Of a stretch of 64,000 nt of DNA, positions 41,923-54,900 are shown in pieces. The DNA is from Lunularia cruciata (taxonomy: Eukaryota > Streptophyta > Marchantiopsida > Lunulariales > Lunulariaceae), in assembly GCA_948567375.1 (NCBI GenBank), contig OX419756.1, positions 43,786,333 to 43,850,332 on the forward strand. Reading direction: 5' to 3'. Each line of letters opens with the position of its first letter. The stretch's first letter is position 1. Below the pieces are notes generated by a model. It made no database searches. It saw only the letters and a program-made list of their open reading frames with translations, and had not been told where the DNA came from. Both the position numbers and the translations under genes were made by a program.

Positions 41923-44900
41923 TTAAGATGCAACGTCCTCGTTGTGCAATTGTTGCTCAAATGCTTGCACCAACACCGGTGCATGTGCCAAATTGGCAGC
42001 GGGTTCCCAGGTTGCTTCATAGAGGGGGTAACCTTTCCATTGTACTAGATATTCCACCCACGGATGGCGAGTACCACGCATGCGCTTTTGGAGAATCCGC
42101 TCTACTTCATATTCCTATGTGCCATCAATGACTGTCGGACAAGGTCAAATGTCCTGTGTGGAAGTACCTTGGCCTGATCAGGGAGCATATTTGCATAATA
42201 GGGAGACATGGAACACTGGATGGATCTTCATGTGTGGTGGTAGCTCAAGGTGATAGGCCACAGCGCTGATGCGACGAAGAATCGAGAAAGGTCCAATAAA
42301 ACAAGGTCTGAGCTTACGAGATCCAACTAATGTGAGGTTGGTTGTCAATAGCCACACTTGATCCCCAACATTGAACTCCATGTGCCTACGGTGTGCATCA
42401 GCATATTGCTTTTGTTGATTTTGTGCAATCTATAACCTGTGCTTGGCGCTCTCCACACCTTGTTGGATTCTAGAAACAAATGTGTTGACTGCATCAACCT
42501 TGGTAGTCACTGGACGGGTCTTCATCAAGCTAGAAGGTGTGAAGGGATGCTCACCATACATGAGGAAGAACGGAGTGACCTGGGTGGAGGCATTCATTGA
42601 ATTGTTGTAAGCGAATTCCACCAATGGTAGTAGGGTGTCCCACCTCTCTTGCTCTTCTAAGGTGAAGCCACGTAACATGTCTTCAATTGTGCAATTAGCC
42701 CGCTTTGTTTGGCCATCTGTTTGTGGGTGGTAAGCTGTAGACATGGCCAACTTGGTTTTGAAGAAACCAAAGAGTGTTCGCCAAAACAAACTGGTGAATT
42801 GGGTGCCTTTATCGGTGATGAGTACTCTAGACAAGCCATGGTGAGCAAAGACTGCATCTAAGTATAGTTGAGCTAGTTGTGGAGCGGTCACCTCCTTGGT
42901 GGTAGGGCGTACATGAATCATTTTGCTGAGCCGGTCCACAAAGACCACAATGGAGTCAAACCCTGAGGTGGTCTTGGGTAATTCACAAACGAGATCCATA
43001 CTCACTTGTTCCCAACGTTGGGTAGGAGTGGGAAGAGGTTGAAGAGCCCTGCAGGAGCTTGATTAGAAGCTTTGTTCTGTTGACAAAGTAGGCAGCTACG
43101 CACATAGTCTATCACGTCGTTGCTCATCTTGGGCCAATAGTAATGGCGCTTGACTGCCTCCAAGGTCTTGTCCACTCCGACATGAGCTGTAATGGCCAAA
43201 TCATGACATTCCGCTAGAATGGTGGTGGGTAATTCTGGAACATTTAGGATCCATAATCTGCCATCCCAAAAGGTGAGTCCTTGGGTGCTGGTGACACCTT
43301 TGGACAATTGTGCTTCTACAATCTGTGGATCAGTTTTTGTAGCAGCTAGAATCTCTTGCCAGAATTCAAGGTTAATCTTAACCTCTACCACCAAGTTGTT
43401 GGCCATTGGCATGCGAGTGAATGCATCTACAAGTTGCTTCTTACCTTCCACGTAGATGATTGTCATGTTGAAGCGTTGTCGCCACTCTGCCCACCGAATT
43501 TGGCGATGAGATAGATCCTTCTGTGTCTTGAGGTAGACTAGAGGTTTGTGGTCTATCTCTACTACAAATGCATTCTCGCTCAGGTAGTGCTTCCAATGCT
43601 TGGTCGCTAAAACGATGGCCAGCTCTTCTTGTTCTGTGGTGTGGTAGTTGCGCTCTGCCGGTAACAACTTTCAAGACAAATATGCAATCGGATATCATCC
43701 GTCATGCCACTCTTGTTGTAGGACTGCTCCTATTGCTACGCTTGATGCATCCATAGCCAACTTGATTGGACATTTTGGGTCATACCACTTCAAGATTGGT
43801 GCATGTAGCAAGGCGGCCTTCAATTCTTTAAAGGCCAACTCTTGTGCAGTTCCCCATGTCCACTTCTTCCCCTTGCCAAGTAGTGTCGTTAAAGGCTGTG
43901 CAACCTTGGAGAAGTCCTTGACAAATCTACAATAGAATCCCGTCAACCCCAAGAAGCCCTTAAGTTGAGTTTGATCTTCTGGGGCACTCCATTTTTGAAT
44001 GACCTCTATTTTATCTATCAATACTTGAATGCCCTTTGCACTTACTCTATGCCCTAAGTAGTCTACTTCAGACTTGCTAAACTCACACTTTGAGATTTTG
44101 GCATACAACTGATTCTGTCTTAGAATTTGGAGGACCTCTCGTAGATGTTGTTTGTGTTCTATCATCGTGCTAATATATACTAAGATATCATCCAAGAAGA
44201 CGATAACAGACTTATCCAAGTATGGACGAAATATGTCATTCATTAGGCTCATGAAAGTGGCAAGCGCATTGGTGAAGCCAAAAGGCATCACAAGATACTT
44301 AAAGTGGCCATACGTGGTTCGAAAGGCAGTTTTGTACACATCCTCCTCTGCAATTTGGATTTGATTATAACCGCTCCGCAAGTCCAGTTTGGTGAAGTAT
44401 CTCGCTCCATGGAGTTGATCAAACAGGTCATCCATGCGAGGTAAGGGGTATTTGTTCTTCACTGTTTGCTGATTGAGACCCCGATAGTCAATGCACATGC
44501 GCATTGTACCATCCTTCTTCTTCACAAACAAGACAGGGGCCCCATATGGTGATACGCTAGGTTGGATGAACCCTTTCTATAGCATCTCCTCAATTTGAGT
44601 CTTACACTCCTCCAACTCATGAGGTGATAGGCGATATGGGGCCTTACAAGGAGGTGTCTTCCCCGAGAGTGTCTCTATTTTGTGATCTACTTGCCTTTTA
44701 GGTGGTAATCCTGAGGGTAGATCATCAGGAAAGACATCTTGAAACTCATCCACCACATCCTTCAATTTCTCAAGAATTTGTCCAGCGAGTTGTGCACTCT
44801 GGACTTCTCTTATTAGACCCATAAAACATCTATCAGTCTTACAGACAGTTGTTGTCCCTACGACATATAGAGGCAGTTTCTACCTGTGTGATTTTTCTTT

Positions 44901-45346
44901 AACCCCAATGATTGACCATTGGTGGGTTCTCACTACTTTCTTCCTCCAATCCACCATTGGGTTATACTGCTCCATCCATGGCATGCCTAAAATTGCATCA
45001 TAACGGGCTAATTGTATCACTCGCCACTCAATTGCTTCCTGATATTCTCCTACAAAGAGGGTTACCCGTCTAGGTAATGATTCAATCCTCTCTGTTTGCC
45101 CATTTGGTAATTCTACTTCTTCACTTCCATCTCTCTCTAGATCCATTCCCAAGCTTATTGCAACAGAGCGAGACAAGAAATTCTCTGTTGCTCCCGGATC
45201 TATTAATACTCTCACTTGATTACCTTCTAGGATTCCATTCACGATAATCAATTGTGAGGTTGCCTTTCGGGATCTTTGCGCATTATTCTTCTTCCTTCCC
45301 TTGCTTCTCTGCTTCCTTATTGAGCCAGTAAGGCCGCGAGGTTCAT
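41923..45346 (-). pseudogene. pol: A-3 pol: PR-RT-RNaseH-IN-chromodomain (few breaks)
   Basis: The protease has [14 protein letters not shown] (active site 45189-45200) in a 123-codon frame. The RT frame 43695-44531 covers [28 protein letters not shown] and FLDDILVY to the thumb and the start of RNase H. The frame 43002-43667 covers RNase H (DHKPLVYLKTQ) and the H2C2 zinc domain. The frame 42430-43005 holds the integrase core with MDLVCELPK, LITDKGTQF and YHPQTDGQTKRAN, where the catalytic Glu position reads Lys. GPFSIL and a chromodomain follow, ending at TAA 41923-41925. Breaks include stops near 42429 and 44578 and frameshifts near 43670 and 43005. Confidence 0.93.
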
Positions 45347-46435
45347 TTATTGGTGATCTTTGTTTTCCAAAGTGGTTTCCACCTCCTCCTCTTCAATGTG
45401 CCTCTCCATGTTGTTCAAAGATCGCCTGTACGAAGGCCGAGGGCCTCTAGGGAAACGAGTGCAACAATTGGTAGATATGTGCCTAATACGGCCAAAATTG
45501 TAACAACGGCATTGTTCTCCTCGAGTTCCTTCTCCTCGTGGGATTCCATCTCTTCGTTCTTCTACCCGTCCCCGCTCTCCTTGAAGCGGCCGTGCTCCTT
45601 GATCCCGGAATCAAAGGTTGCCCAATTCCATCGGTATTGGTCCACCCATGTGTGGCATTTCTACCCGATAATGTTGAGGTGGAACTACTCCTTCACCTCC
45701 ACCTAATGCTCCGGCTATTCTCTGCGCACAAGCAATAGCTTCAAATACCGTGCGAGGGTTTTACACCATGACTTCTTGGCGAATCCGCTCTTTCAACCCT
45801 CGTTTGAAATTGTCAAGAGCCTCTGCTGGACTCATGTCGGTAATTGCGACTTGTAGATCCAGAAATGCCTCCACATACTCTTGTACGCTATTCTTTTGTC
45901 TCAATCCCCATAGTCGGGTTCGAGCCATCTGCACAAAATCCACCGATTGGAAATTCTTGAGCAGTCCTTCTTGCATTGCTATCCATGTGACCTCCCTTCT
46001 CTTTGCCATCATGGATTGTTCCCAAGCATCATACCATGTGAGGGCTTTATCGGTCAAGTACCCACATGCAAACACGCCTGCAGCATGCTCTGTGATCTCT
46101 GTTGAGAACAATCAAAAATATCGATTCATTCTCAAGATCCAATTCTCCATTACTCCCATCGTACGCTGTCCCTTGTAAGGCTCGATGTTGCAAGTCTTCT
46201 TCATCCGGAGTAGCAATGTGGCTTTATCGTTGATAGGGTTCGTAGGCACGGGTGCCTCTCCAAGTATTTCAGTCGCAGGTACTGGGTTTTGAGACGGCTC
46301 TTCTTCTTGCATGGCTTGATCGTTCCTGAGGATCTGCACTTGACTTTGCAATGTCTCCATGGTCATCTTAATCTCTCAAAATTCATTCAACATCCCTTGC
46401 ATTCCTTGCACCAGCTCTTGCAACTGCGGATCCAT
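45347..46435 (-). pseudogene. gag: A-3 gag (one frame, four or more in-frame stops)
   Basis: It has 362 codons in a single frame from ATG 46433-46435 to TAA 45347-45349. In-frame stops occur at codon 20 (TGA, 46376-46378), after MNRYF (TGA where A-2 has CGA), after QEVMV (TAA where A-2 has CAA) and at codon 275 (TGA, 45611-45613). The first and last are shared by all family A copies. The capsid part includes DKALTWYDAWEQSMMA and LDNFKRGLKERIRQE. The CCHC knuckle is damaged (CYNFGRIRHIS). Pol opens in the -1 frame near the gag stop. Confidence 0.87.
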
Positions 46436-46468
46436 GGTTCCTGCAACACCCAATTGTTAACGTCTACT

Positions 46469-46672
46469 TCAATACAGAGTCAATATAATCACTCTGGAAG
46501 GCGCACGAACTATCGGAACTACCATTGGGACCTCAGAAGCTATCACTTGTTGATAATACTCCTCACCAAAATTCCTAACCACAAAATCTCTAAACATCAA
46601 TTTCGGCCTCACTACATAACGGATTTCTACTTGAGTGTTGAAAGGGAGAGGATTTGGGACATTCATATCCAT
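46469..46672 (-). CDS. A-3 leader ORF2, 67-codon small protein of unknown function
   Basis: This is an intact ATG frame, MDMNVPNPLPFNTQ to ILTLY, almost identical to A-2 leader ORF2. It lies 33 bp upstream of the gag ATG. Its intact state, while gag beside it carries several stops, is notable, though it is short and could have escaped by chance. Confidence 0.6.
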   Translation of the reverse strand: MDMNVPNPLPFNTQVEIRYVVRPKLMFRDFVVRNFGEEYYQQVIASEVPMVVPIVRAPSRVIILTLY

Positions 46673-46676
46673 ATTA

Positions 46677-46898
46677 TCATAATAGAATGTAGATCGTCAA
46701 ATCCCACTCTCTATCATATATCACCACAGGTAGAATCACCGGGTTTGGTGAGTTCATCACTCTGTCCATGAATTCCGTACCAAAGTGATAAACTAGCAAT
46801 ACTCTCATCTGCTCATGCTGGATGTACATAACCTTGATGTGGAATGGGTTTGAGAATGGAAAGCTAGGTGCGGGAAATTATCCTCCCGGCGCATCCAT
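46677..46898 (-). pseudogene. A-3 leader ORF1 (stopped at codon 7)
   Basis: ATG at 46896-46898 reads MDAPGG then TAA where A-1 and A-2 read CAA. The remaining frame is recognisable by YHFGTEFMD and NPVILPVVIYDRE. It has the same length and the same four-base spacing to leader ORF2 as in the other copies. Confidence 0.65.
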
Positions 46899-47020
46899 CC
46901 CATCCGCTCTCTATAGTCCTTCCTAAGTCTAGCAATTACTCTATGTTCTCCACCTCAAATTACTCAGTTTTAGTCGTTCGTGCTATTCCAAGAGGGGTGA
47001 TCCACTCTCTTGGACTAGAA

Positions 47021-47037
47021 CACTTGCTTTGATACCA
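47021..47037 (-). promoter_or_regulatory. A-3 primer binding site
   Basis: On the minus strand TGGTATCAAAGCAAGTG lies one base from the 5' LTR, complementary to initiator tRNA-Met with one mismatch in 12. Confidence 0.87.
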
Positions 47038-47038
47038 T

Positions 47039-47779
47039 TGTAATACTCCAAGGACAAGAGAAGAGAGAAAACACAGATTGCACACTCAAACATTCGATGC
47101 CCCAAGGGAGCATCTTCTCTTTATTATATAGACAAAGAGGATCTCCTCCAAGGAAGCTCCACCATAGGATTAGGGACACAGATAGGTGACATGTCAGCAA
47201 GCTCCACCCTTGGATTACTTACTTGGATGGGTGACCTGTCTGGTCTAGGTCCTATCTGGTTGGTCAAACGAGCTTTGACCAGAGGGAATCTTTTAGGGAA
47301 TCTTCTTGTAGGAATCTCACAATCACATGAGTAAGGTACCATTGGAAAGCTCTCGATGAGAAAAACCAGGGGGGAGGGAAGGCCAGACTTTCCTTAGTTG
47401 GGGGGGGGGAATCTGCACATTTTTTAGGCCTAATTCATCCGTTTATGCCTCCAAAATTGCCTTTAAAGATTTCAGGCATATTTCGGTTCCTACTCTATTA
47501 GTAGAAGTCCTCTTTTGGTGATACCTCTTTCTGATCTGTTTAGTCCATCATGTGTAACATCCTTCCAGATGTTACCAAACCAATTCTCACCTTTAAATCA
47601 TATGTCTAGCTATTGGTTCTAAGGTTCTCAAGTCTATTTCGGTTTCTGCACTATTAGTAGAAGTACTCTTTTGGTGATACTTCTACCTGATCTATTTTGA
47701 CCATCATGTATAACATCATTCTAGATGTTACCAAACCGAATTTCACATCTAGATCATATGGCTAACCCTTGGTATTACA
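47039..47779 (-). repeat. A-3 right LTR (5' LTR)
   Basis: It is 741 bp, TGTAATACTCC to GGTATTACA, with a ten-G run at 47400-47409. The CTAAG target copy follows. Confidence 0.95.
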
Positions 47780-47784
47780 CTAAG

Positions 47785-50690
47785 GCACCTAAGAATAGTC
47801 AATCCTAAGATGGGAAGTTTGTTTGTAAAGCAACCCTAGAGCAAGCATTGGAGGAAGATAAGTACAATTTTGCAGTGTGGATAAAGCCAATTGCACATGG
47901 AGAATCTGGTGAGGGCCAAAAGCTTCATCAAGCAATGGTTGATCAAATAGTTCAAGAGTTTGTAGATGTTTTTTTGGATGATCTTTTGAATGGATTACCT
48001 ATTGTGGTATGCCCTTCAAGATTGACTTATTTCAAGAATTACTCTAGTGAGTAGACCAATCTATCGGTTCTCAACAAAAGAGTTAGATGAACTTTGAACA
48101 ACACTGAAGTAGTTGTTGGAAAAAGATTTCATATGTATATATTTCAAATGTATATCTCCTTGGGAAACACCTATATTATTTGTACTAAAGAAGGATGGAA
48201 GATTTCACTTTTGTATTGATTATCGTGGCTTCAATGAACAAACAATGAAGAATGCATATCCCTTGCCTTGAATTGATGACTTGCTAGATCAATTGAGTGG
48301 AGCATGATACTTCTCCAATTTGGATCTTTGAAGAGGCTATTGGTAGATTCCTATTGATAAAGAGGATATGCAAAAGACTACCTTTCACACAAGGTATGGG
48401 CATTTTGAGTAGAGAGTTTTTCCTTTAGGCTCACCAATGTTTTAGCAATCTTCATACATAAGATGCATCAACTATTGGATAGGCTATTGGATTGTTACAT
48501 CTTCTTGGGTCATAAGATCTCATCAAAGGGGATCAAGATAGAAAAGGAGAAAATCAAAGCCTTAATTGATTGGCCTACTCTGAAGAAATGCCATAAAATT
48601 ATGAGTATTTAATGGATTGGCAAGTTTTTACCAATGATTCATCCACTACTATGCTCATGTGGTCACTCATGAGGAAGACCTCAAGCTTTCAATAGACCAC
48701 CAAGCAAAAACAAGCATTCCAAAAGCTGAAACTTATGGTGTCTTCAAGACCCATTCTTCAACCATATGATCCTCAACTACATTATGTGGTTGACTTTGAT
48801 ATTTCTAACTTTGCCATTAGAGCTATATTACATCAAGAATTTCTAGATGGGTTACATCCCATTGCCTTTGTGTCTCACCAACTAAATACCATAAAAAAAT
48901 TACTCTACTTGAGATCAAGAACAACTAACAATGATATATGCCACCAAGGTATGGAGGCATTCTTTCTTGGAGAAACAAGTGATCATGGAATTGATCACAA
49001 ATCCTTGTTGTTGATATTACATCTACAGCACATGAAGAATTGACATCATTGATGGGAGGAACAACTATAATTGTTTGACTTCAAACTTGAGTACAAACCC
49101 AATAGATTCCATATCATCCCCGATGCCATATCACAACAACCCGATTTAAAGGCTCTCCCTCTCATCACAATGCAATTACAACAGTGTGAATTGATTCAAA
49201 AATCCAAATCAAGTTTAGGATCACTTAACAACAAGACCTTTTCTTTTAGATGGTACAAGGTTGTCTTACAACATCCAACAAGGAAAACAACACCTTCTTC
49301 TTCAAGGAAGACCCTCTATTATGTGAGAACTGGATCTATGTTCCAACCAAGGGTGATCTACAACTTATGTGCCTTCAAGAAGCACATGACCTACCAATCA
49401 TTGGTCATATGGGTGTGGACAAGACCTTGGGTACCCTACAATGCCAATAATGATGACCCAACATGGCACAAGATGTTTGAGAATTATTTTGACCTTGTGA
49501 GACTTGCAAATGCAACAAGACCAATAACCAAAATTGAGTGGCTCTTTCAACCACTTCTCATCTCATCTGCTTGATGGAAATACATGAGCTTAGATCTCAT
49601 CATCTCCTTGCCCAAGACAAAGCAAGGTCGCATGGCAATTGTGGTGTTAGTGGATAAGCTTAGTAAGCAAACCCATTTGGCACCAACCTTTGATACAATG
49701 GATGCTCCAACATTGGCCCAAATCTACTATGATAATGTCTTCAAGTATCATGGGATGCCTTGTGTACTCATCTTTCACCATGATCTTTGAATCACTAGAA
49801 AATTTTGGTAAGCATTCTTTTTGATACTCAGCACCAAGCTTACTTTATCCATGGCCTATCATCCTCAAACTGATGGACAAACCAAATATGAAAAGCACAC
49901 TTTAGAAGATATACTTTGTGCCTTTGTTAATGTTCACCATACCAACTAGGATGAATGTTTTATAACTACTAAGTTTGCCTACAATAATTCCAAGTAGGCA
50001 AGCACCACATTTTCTCTTTTCTTCCTTAATTTTAGCCAAGACCCACTTGTTGTAGATTCCCTTCTTTCTCCTCCTCCATCTCATTTTCCTCATACTTTCA
50101 CCTTCTTGACCATAATATCCCAATCCCTACAAGCCAAATCTCATCTCCTTGATACTCAAAATTATGAAAAATGATGTACAGACCAATATTGTTGTGATCT
50201 CACCTTTCAACTCAATGATAAGATCATGTTTTCTTCTAGTTACTTACCTCTCTCACTTGATATATCAGTCCATAACCTTGTTCTTAACTGGATAGGTCCA
50301 TTTGATGTCGTCCAAATCATTTCTCTAGTTGCTTATTGCTTGCCTTGCCTTGTCACATGTAAATCCACCTTGTCTTTCATATTTCCAAGTTGAAACCCTT
50401 TGTTTTCTAATCCATTTTCCTTTTCCTCTTGTGTCCAACCTCCTCCTCCTCCTCCTCCTCCCACCATCCTTATCAGTGATCATAAGGAGTATGAAGTTGA
50501 TTGTATCCTTGCATGTTGCCACATCCAACATGACCACCAACAATATATTAAGTATAAATTCCTTTGGAAGAGTATTCCCTTCATGATGCCCCTTAGGAAC
50601 CTCTTTCTCATCTCCAAAACACACAAATGGCTATCTAAGAGTTTGAAGCTTCCATGGTGACGAGGAAATCACCAACTAGCAATGGGAGTA
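47785..50690 (+). pseudogene. pol: B-2 pol after A-3: RT-RNaseH-IN-chromodomain (broken)
   Basis: It resumes the protease-RT linker with one SQ.DGKFVCKATLEQAL unit (about 47795-47860). RT remnants are [19 protein letters not shown] and PIDKEDMQKTTFHTRYGHF. Near 48494 about 145 bp present in B-1 are missing, removing the catalytic FxDD region. RNase H remnants (48730-49040) and integrase follow: HDLPIIGHMGVDKTLG, a core with MSLDLIISLPKTKQG and VVLVDKLSKQTHLAPTF, and AYHPQTDGQTK. A degenerate chromodomain tail (EYEVDCILACCHIQHD) lies near 50488-50530. It is non-functional. Confidence 0.83.
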
Positions 50691-50692
50691 TA

Positions 50693-51176
50693 TGTAGCAC
50701 ATATTCTCCCACCGACAAGTTACCAATGAGTTAGTCAAGACTAAAAAAAAAGCAAATATCCCAAATTAGCCAACAATTATAAGAATATTCTAGAAGTATC
50801 TAGGAAGCTACTTGGTACACTCCAAGTATTAGATAATGTGCATATCAAGTAATGATTTGGAGGATGAAAAGCTTCTTGGGAAGCTTCCTTGCTAGCTTAG
50901 CTTGCACACCAAGTAGGTGGCTTTTATAAAGAAGCTTCTTGGGAAGCTTCCCAATTAGCTTAGCTACATGCCAAGTAGGCAACTTCTAGAAGGAAGCATC
51001 TTGAGAAACTTTTGGGTTAGCTTGGCTTTTAGGATGCTTCTCAAGAGCCTTGTTTGCTTCCTTATAAATACTAAAACCCAAACCCATGCTAGAAATTTGG
51101 AATTTCCCTCATTCAAGAGTCCCAATACTTTTCACTCCAATCTTCCATTCTCCTATTCTTTCCTTGGTCTTTTATA
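50693..51176 (+). repeat. B-2 3' LTR
   Basis: It is about 484 bp. It starts TGTAGCACATATTC, diverged at the start, then follows the family B LTR to CTTTTATA. It has GAAGCTTC blocks near 50880-50955 and TATAAATA near 51063. Confidence 0.85.
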
Positions 51177-51329
51177 GATACCATTAGAGCCTTAGAAAAT
51201 AAACATAGAGAGGTAAATGCATATCAACCTAGCACTATTTCCTCATCTATCTCACCATGCCAATGTGCTCCAATTTGATCTTGTTGGTTGGTACATGGGT
51301 TTCTATTTGACTCATCTACATCACTATGC

Positions 51330-52480
51330 ACCACTCTAGATCCAAGAATAACCATGAAATCATAATCTTATAAAATCAAAGTCCATCATGCAAGCTTCCT
51401 TGAAAGCTTTTCAGACTCCATCAACCACTTCAATGGTTGATGATAAATGATGAGAATGAAAAGGTTACCAAATAGGTAACATAAGAATGTGCTATTGCTC
51501 ACATTTTTGCCAAGCATTCTCTTATATGAACTATACTTTGCTTCCATTGAATTATTAGAGCAGCTAGCATAGGCCACCACACCTTCTCATTATCTTGTTG
51601 GGTGAGCACTACTCCAAGCCCCAACGTACTCCAATCAATATGAACTTGGAATGGTCATCCTTTGATATGTCTTTTAGGTATAGAGGTAGATGTCAACCTC
51701 TCATTGAGCTCTATAGAAGCTCTCTCTTGCTCATCTCCCCAACACCACTCACGTACGCTTATACATGAGTGTAACTTTGCTAACTTTGTCAAGGCCTTGG
51801 TAATGGCACTAAATTCTCTAATATATCCATGATAGAAATTGCACCCAAAGAATGCTCACACTCTACTCATATTTGTAAGTCAAGGAATACATGTAATAGC
51901 TTCCACCTTAGTATGTTTCACACCAAGTCCATCCAAGTAGATAGTGTGATCCAAATACCTAAATTGCTCATTGGAAAATATGCACTTCCTGAGATGTTAT
52001 TTGAGTCCATGAGATCTCAATCTCTCAAAAATCTCCAATAAATATCTCTCATGCTCCTCTATAGTAGTATTATAGACCAAAATATTATCAATATAACACC
52101 AAGTAAAATCCAATCTCATTAGGATCTTGTCTTGTCTATTTGGAGCTTGACAAGTGCATTTCTTAAACCAAAAGGTAAGAACCTCCATTGATATAATACA
52201 TCCTTGTTATGAAGATCCATAGCTCAAAATGTTATCTTGGACTTGTCTTCTACCCTGATCAGCAATTGATGATATTTTTCTTGAAGATCCAAAGTACTGA
52301 AGACCTTTGTATGCACAATCATATCAACGATCTCTTCCAATGTAAGCATAACGTACCAATCAGCCCTAGTTTATTGGTTGATAGGATTATAGTCTCCTAA
52401 CATCCACCTATTTGTATAATTGCCATGCATATTCTTCTTGGCTTCATCACTATAGCTTAAGCACATTTTCCATATAAAAT
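51330..52480 (-). pseudogene. Family D reverse transcriptase and RNase H (broken)
   Basis: Minus strand, right to left. MLGDYNPIN, then TLEEIVDMIVHTKVFSTLDL with YHQLLIRVEDKSKITF (52210-52400) are RT fingers and palm. LTFWFKKCTCQAP matches the LPFGLKNAPA position. CYIDNILVYNTTIEEHERYL (52000-52110) holds the catalytic motif as YIDN instead of Y.DD. RNase H shows VAYASCSNNSMEAKYSSY and LIIYHQPLKWLMESEKL (51386-51580). Sequence style differs from families A and B, so this is a third Ty3/gypsy lineage. The matching integrase lies beyond B-2 at 37606-39126. Confidence 0.8.
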
Positions 52481-54449
52481 CTCCAAAAAACCAGGCTCAA
52501 AAAAGTCTCTACTCTAGCTCTAAATCAAGGTTCTCTCCATGTCACTATATTTGTAGGAATATAAAAAAAATTGGTGTCACAAATCAACTCAATCTGAATA
52601 CCTTGGTATTTGGTATCCTTTTAGAGCACCCAAATCCTTTATATTGAAGGCAAAAAAACTCATGTAGCTCTTTGAGAATCTCCAAACTCTTTGTCTTTCC
52701 CTTCTTGTACGCTTGGGCCCAATGTTTAGCTCTTAAGTATCCTCTGTAACTAATGTAGAAGTGGAAGGTATATTGAATTGGCTGCTACATTGGGGCCTTG
52801 GGAGTAATACTATCTTGCTCCCAATCATAAGAGTCCTCAACCCCAAAGCAAAAAACTCCCTTAGGCTATGCTTGCAAGCTCCACCCATCCTTTAGCTACA
52901 TCCTAAGTACCAAGGATGTATTGCAAGTAAATCTTACTCACTTGGATATATCCCAACTAGACCACTCTCACTAATAGTCAATGGTTGTGTTCTAAGAATA
53001 CCATACCCACTCAATGTATCACCCCCTAACATGTGCTTGAATTGTATTGATAGGTACACAAGCTCACAAGTATCCAAGTGGTGATGCTTATCAAGTGCAT
53101 CCTATGTTGCTCATCCAATCCAAGGCTCACAATTTAGGTCAAAAAATTCAGAACCATGACTTGACCTAACACTTGATGCATGAGTACTTCTAACACTATT
53201 GAAAAGGTGGTGATCTTGGTACGGAAACCCATTACTTGCTCTCTCTCATTGGTGTTAGGCTCCACCAATTGTTGTAATTGTGAGTCCCAAACAAGTCCAA
53301 GACATCTCTCTCAAAAATCATAATAGCTTGGGAAACTCATGAGTGTGAGTGAAGCAACTCTAGTCTACCTAAAAAGATTCTCCATTACCATAGGTTACCT
53401 ATCAACCACTATTATTGTTTCAGATTGGCGCCCAACATCCAAGTTGTCATCAACAATCAAATGTGATGGTCATTGAATGGATACCATCATAGGCACAATA
53501 TAAAACCTCCCTAGGTTAGAAGTTTTTCCACCAAAGATGAAGATGATGAGTCATGATCTAACTCTGGTTACATCTAAAAAAATAGCAAATCACATCCAAG
53601 AATGGGCCTAATATATACTCACCACAACCCATTTGTGAAAATCATCCATTAAAGGAACATTCTTCAAAATGTATGCAAGAGAGATAACTTGATTGACCTA
53701 GAGATGTCATTGTGTATGTAATATCTCCCAAAACATACCAAAATGTAGATCCTATAGATCTTAAAGTTGGCAAACATGAGTATGTCCCTACCATGGCCAT
53801 CCAAAAATCACCAAATGAATGGGAACATGTCTTTCCAAATCTGACATCCCTAGCAAGGAAATGTCTATTGGTAGGGTCTTCTTATTACCCTTGACTATTG
53901 ATATTATAAAACACAAGATACTAATAGGCCAAGGGTATCACATGATGTAGAGAGACTTACCTAGCAATCTCATCTTTCTCCACATACAAGTACCTCTAAA
54001 TCCATATGTTGGCTTGTAGTACCGTAGCTAGTCCGGTGCTGGTCCTACCAAGCAACTCCAATAGGCATACTCCTTCTATTAGATACAACCAAGAAATAAG
54101 TGTGGTATCCAAAAGTGATAGGGTAATAGACTCCAAAAACTCATCCTCAAATTGGTCCATAGGTCTCATTAAGGCTCCAATCCAAGCCTATTGCACCAAC
54201 CTATCCATATGATGCAACAACTCTTCATAAAAAATCTGGAGTGGATTATCTAAGATGGATACAACAACCCCACTCATACTCCAAATTTGAGTGATATCCT
54301 CCAATATTAGGTTATCCTCCACATGAATGTTCCTTTCTAAAATCACTCATTAGGTCAAGTGATAAAACTACTAAAATTTGAGACTAATGCCATGGTTCTT
54401 GATTGTAGTGAGCCAAGACTACCATTACTAAGGCACACTAGTAAGCAAC
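52481..54449 (-). other. Family D linker region, decayed
   Basis: It lies between the recognised protease and RT of family D. The N-terminal RT should be near its left end, but stops and indels prevent a confident reading. No independent gene is seen; open frames such as 53712-53894 and 54006-54212 (plus) match nothing known. Confidence 0.4.
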
Positions 54450-54900
54450 ATACATGTCCCTCACATCACTACCAACTTGGCTTATAGGAAGTTTCTCCTC
54501 CCAAAAGTCAATATTGAAACCCTGCTTCATGGGGTATAACATTGCTCTACCTAGCACATCATATGACTATGCTATGGTCACAATGCAATGGTTTGAACTA
54601 TCACCACAAAATAATTAGTTTGATGATTGGGTTGAATTTGGACGATGAGCTCTCCACATGTGATGTATTGAGTAGAACCATATCTTAGAGATATTTGGAT
54701 CTAAAATAGACACCTCTCCATATTGGTCTTCCACAGCCCAAGATAAAAAATTGTAACCTTCTCCAACATAAGAAGTTATGCACCATAGTCTAATAAGACT
54801 CTCTATGGTAGAAAGACCTTCCTTAAAGGTCCCACCAAACTAAAAATTCCACTCTAGTTGTCCAATATGACAACTTTAAGTGAGCTCAAATGCAAATCTA
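54450..54900 (-). pseudogene. Family D retropepsin-like protease (broken)
   Basis: On the minus strand VLLDYGA (about 54795-54815) matches the active-site (L/I)D.GA position, with Tyr in the Ser/Thr place. The downstream block NHCIVTIA, SYDVLGRAMLYPMKQGF and NIDFWEEKLPIS (54490-54600) matches the second half of such proteases (usual YD.LVG...LYP.GF.ID.WEE). Frameshifts and stops interrupt it. Its position upstream of the family D RT on the same strand supports one element. Confidence 0.68.

Larger units (their letters stand above)
41170..47779 (-). mobile_element. Ty3/gypsy chromovirus A-3 (family A), nested in B-2
   Basis: This is a 6610-bp element on the minus strand with a perfect CTAAG duplication (41165-41169 and 47780-47784). 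Its LTRs differ at about 20 positions by hand count, the fewest of the three copies, so it is the youngest. Its pol has the longest open stretches (43695-44531, 43002-43667, 42430-43005), although stops remain. Confidence 0.96.
39127..51176 (+). mobile_element. Ty3/gypsy chromovirus B-2 (family B), interrupted by A-3
   Basis: This is the second family B element. It has LTRs at 39127-39575 and 50693-51176, a primer site at 39577 (TGGTATTAAAGCAAG), gag and protease before A-3, and RT to chromodomain after it. The flanks GACAT (39122-39126) and GATAC (51177-51181) differ at two C/T positions, so the target duplication is uncertain. It interrupts the family D integrase and RNase H region. It is more decayed than B-1. 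Confidence 0.9.

Noticed and set aside
43648-43935. Long plus-strand frames antisense to A-3 pol, and similar ones over A-1 and A-2
   Set aside because: They recur as mirror images of conserved pol domains in every family A copy; the sense strand carries all the motifs.
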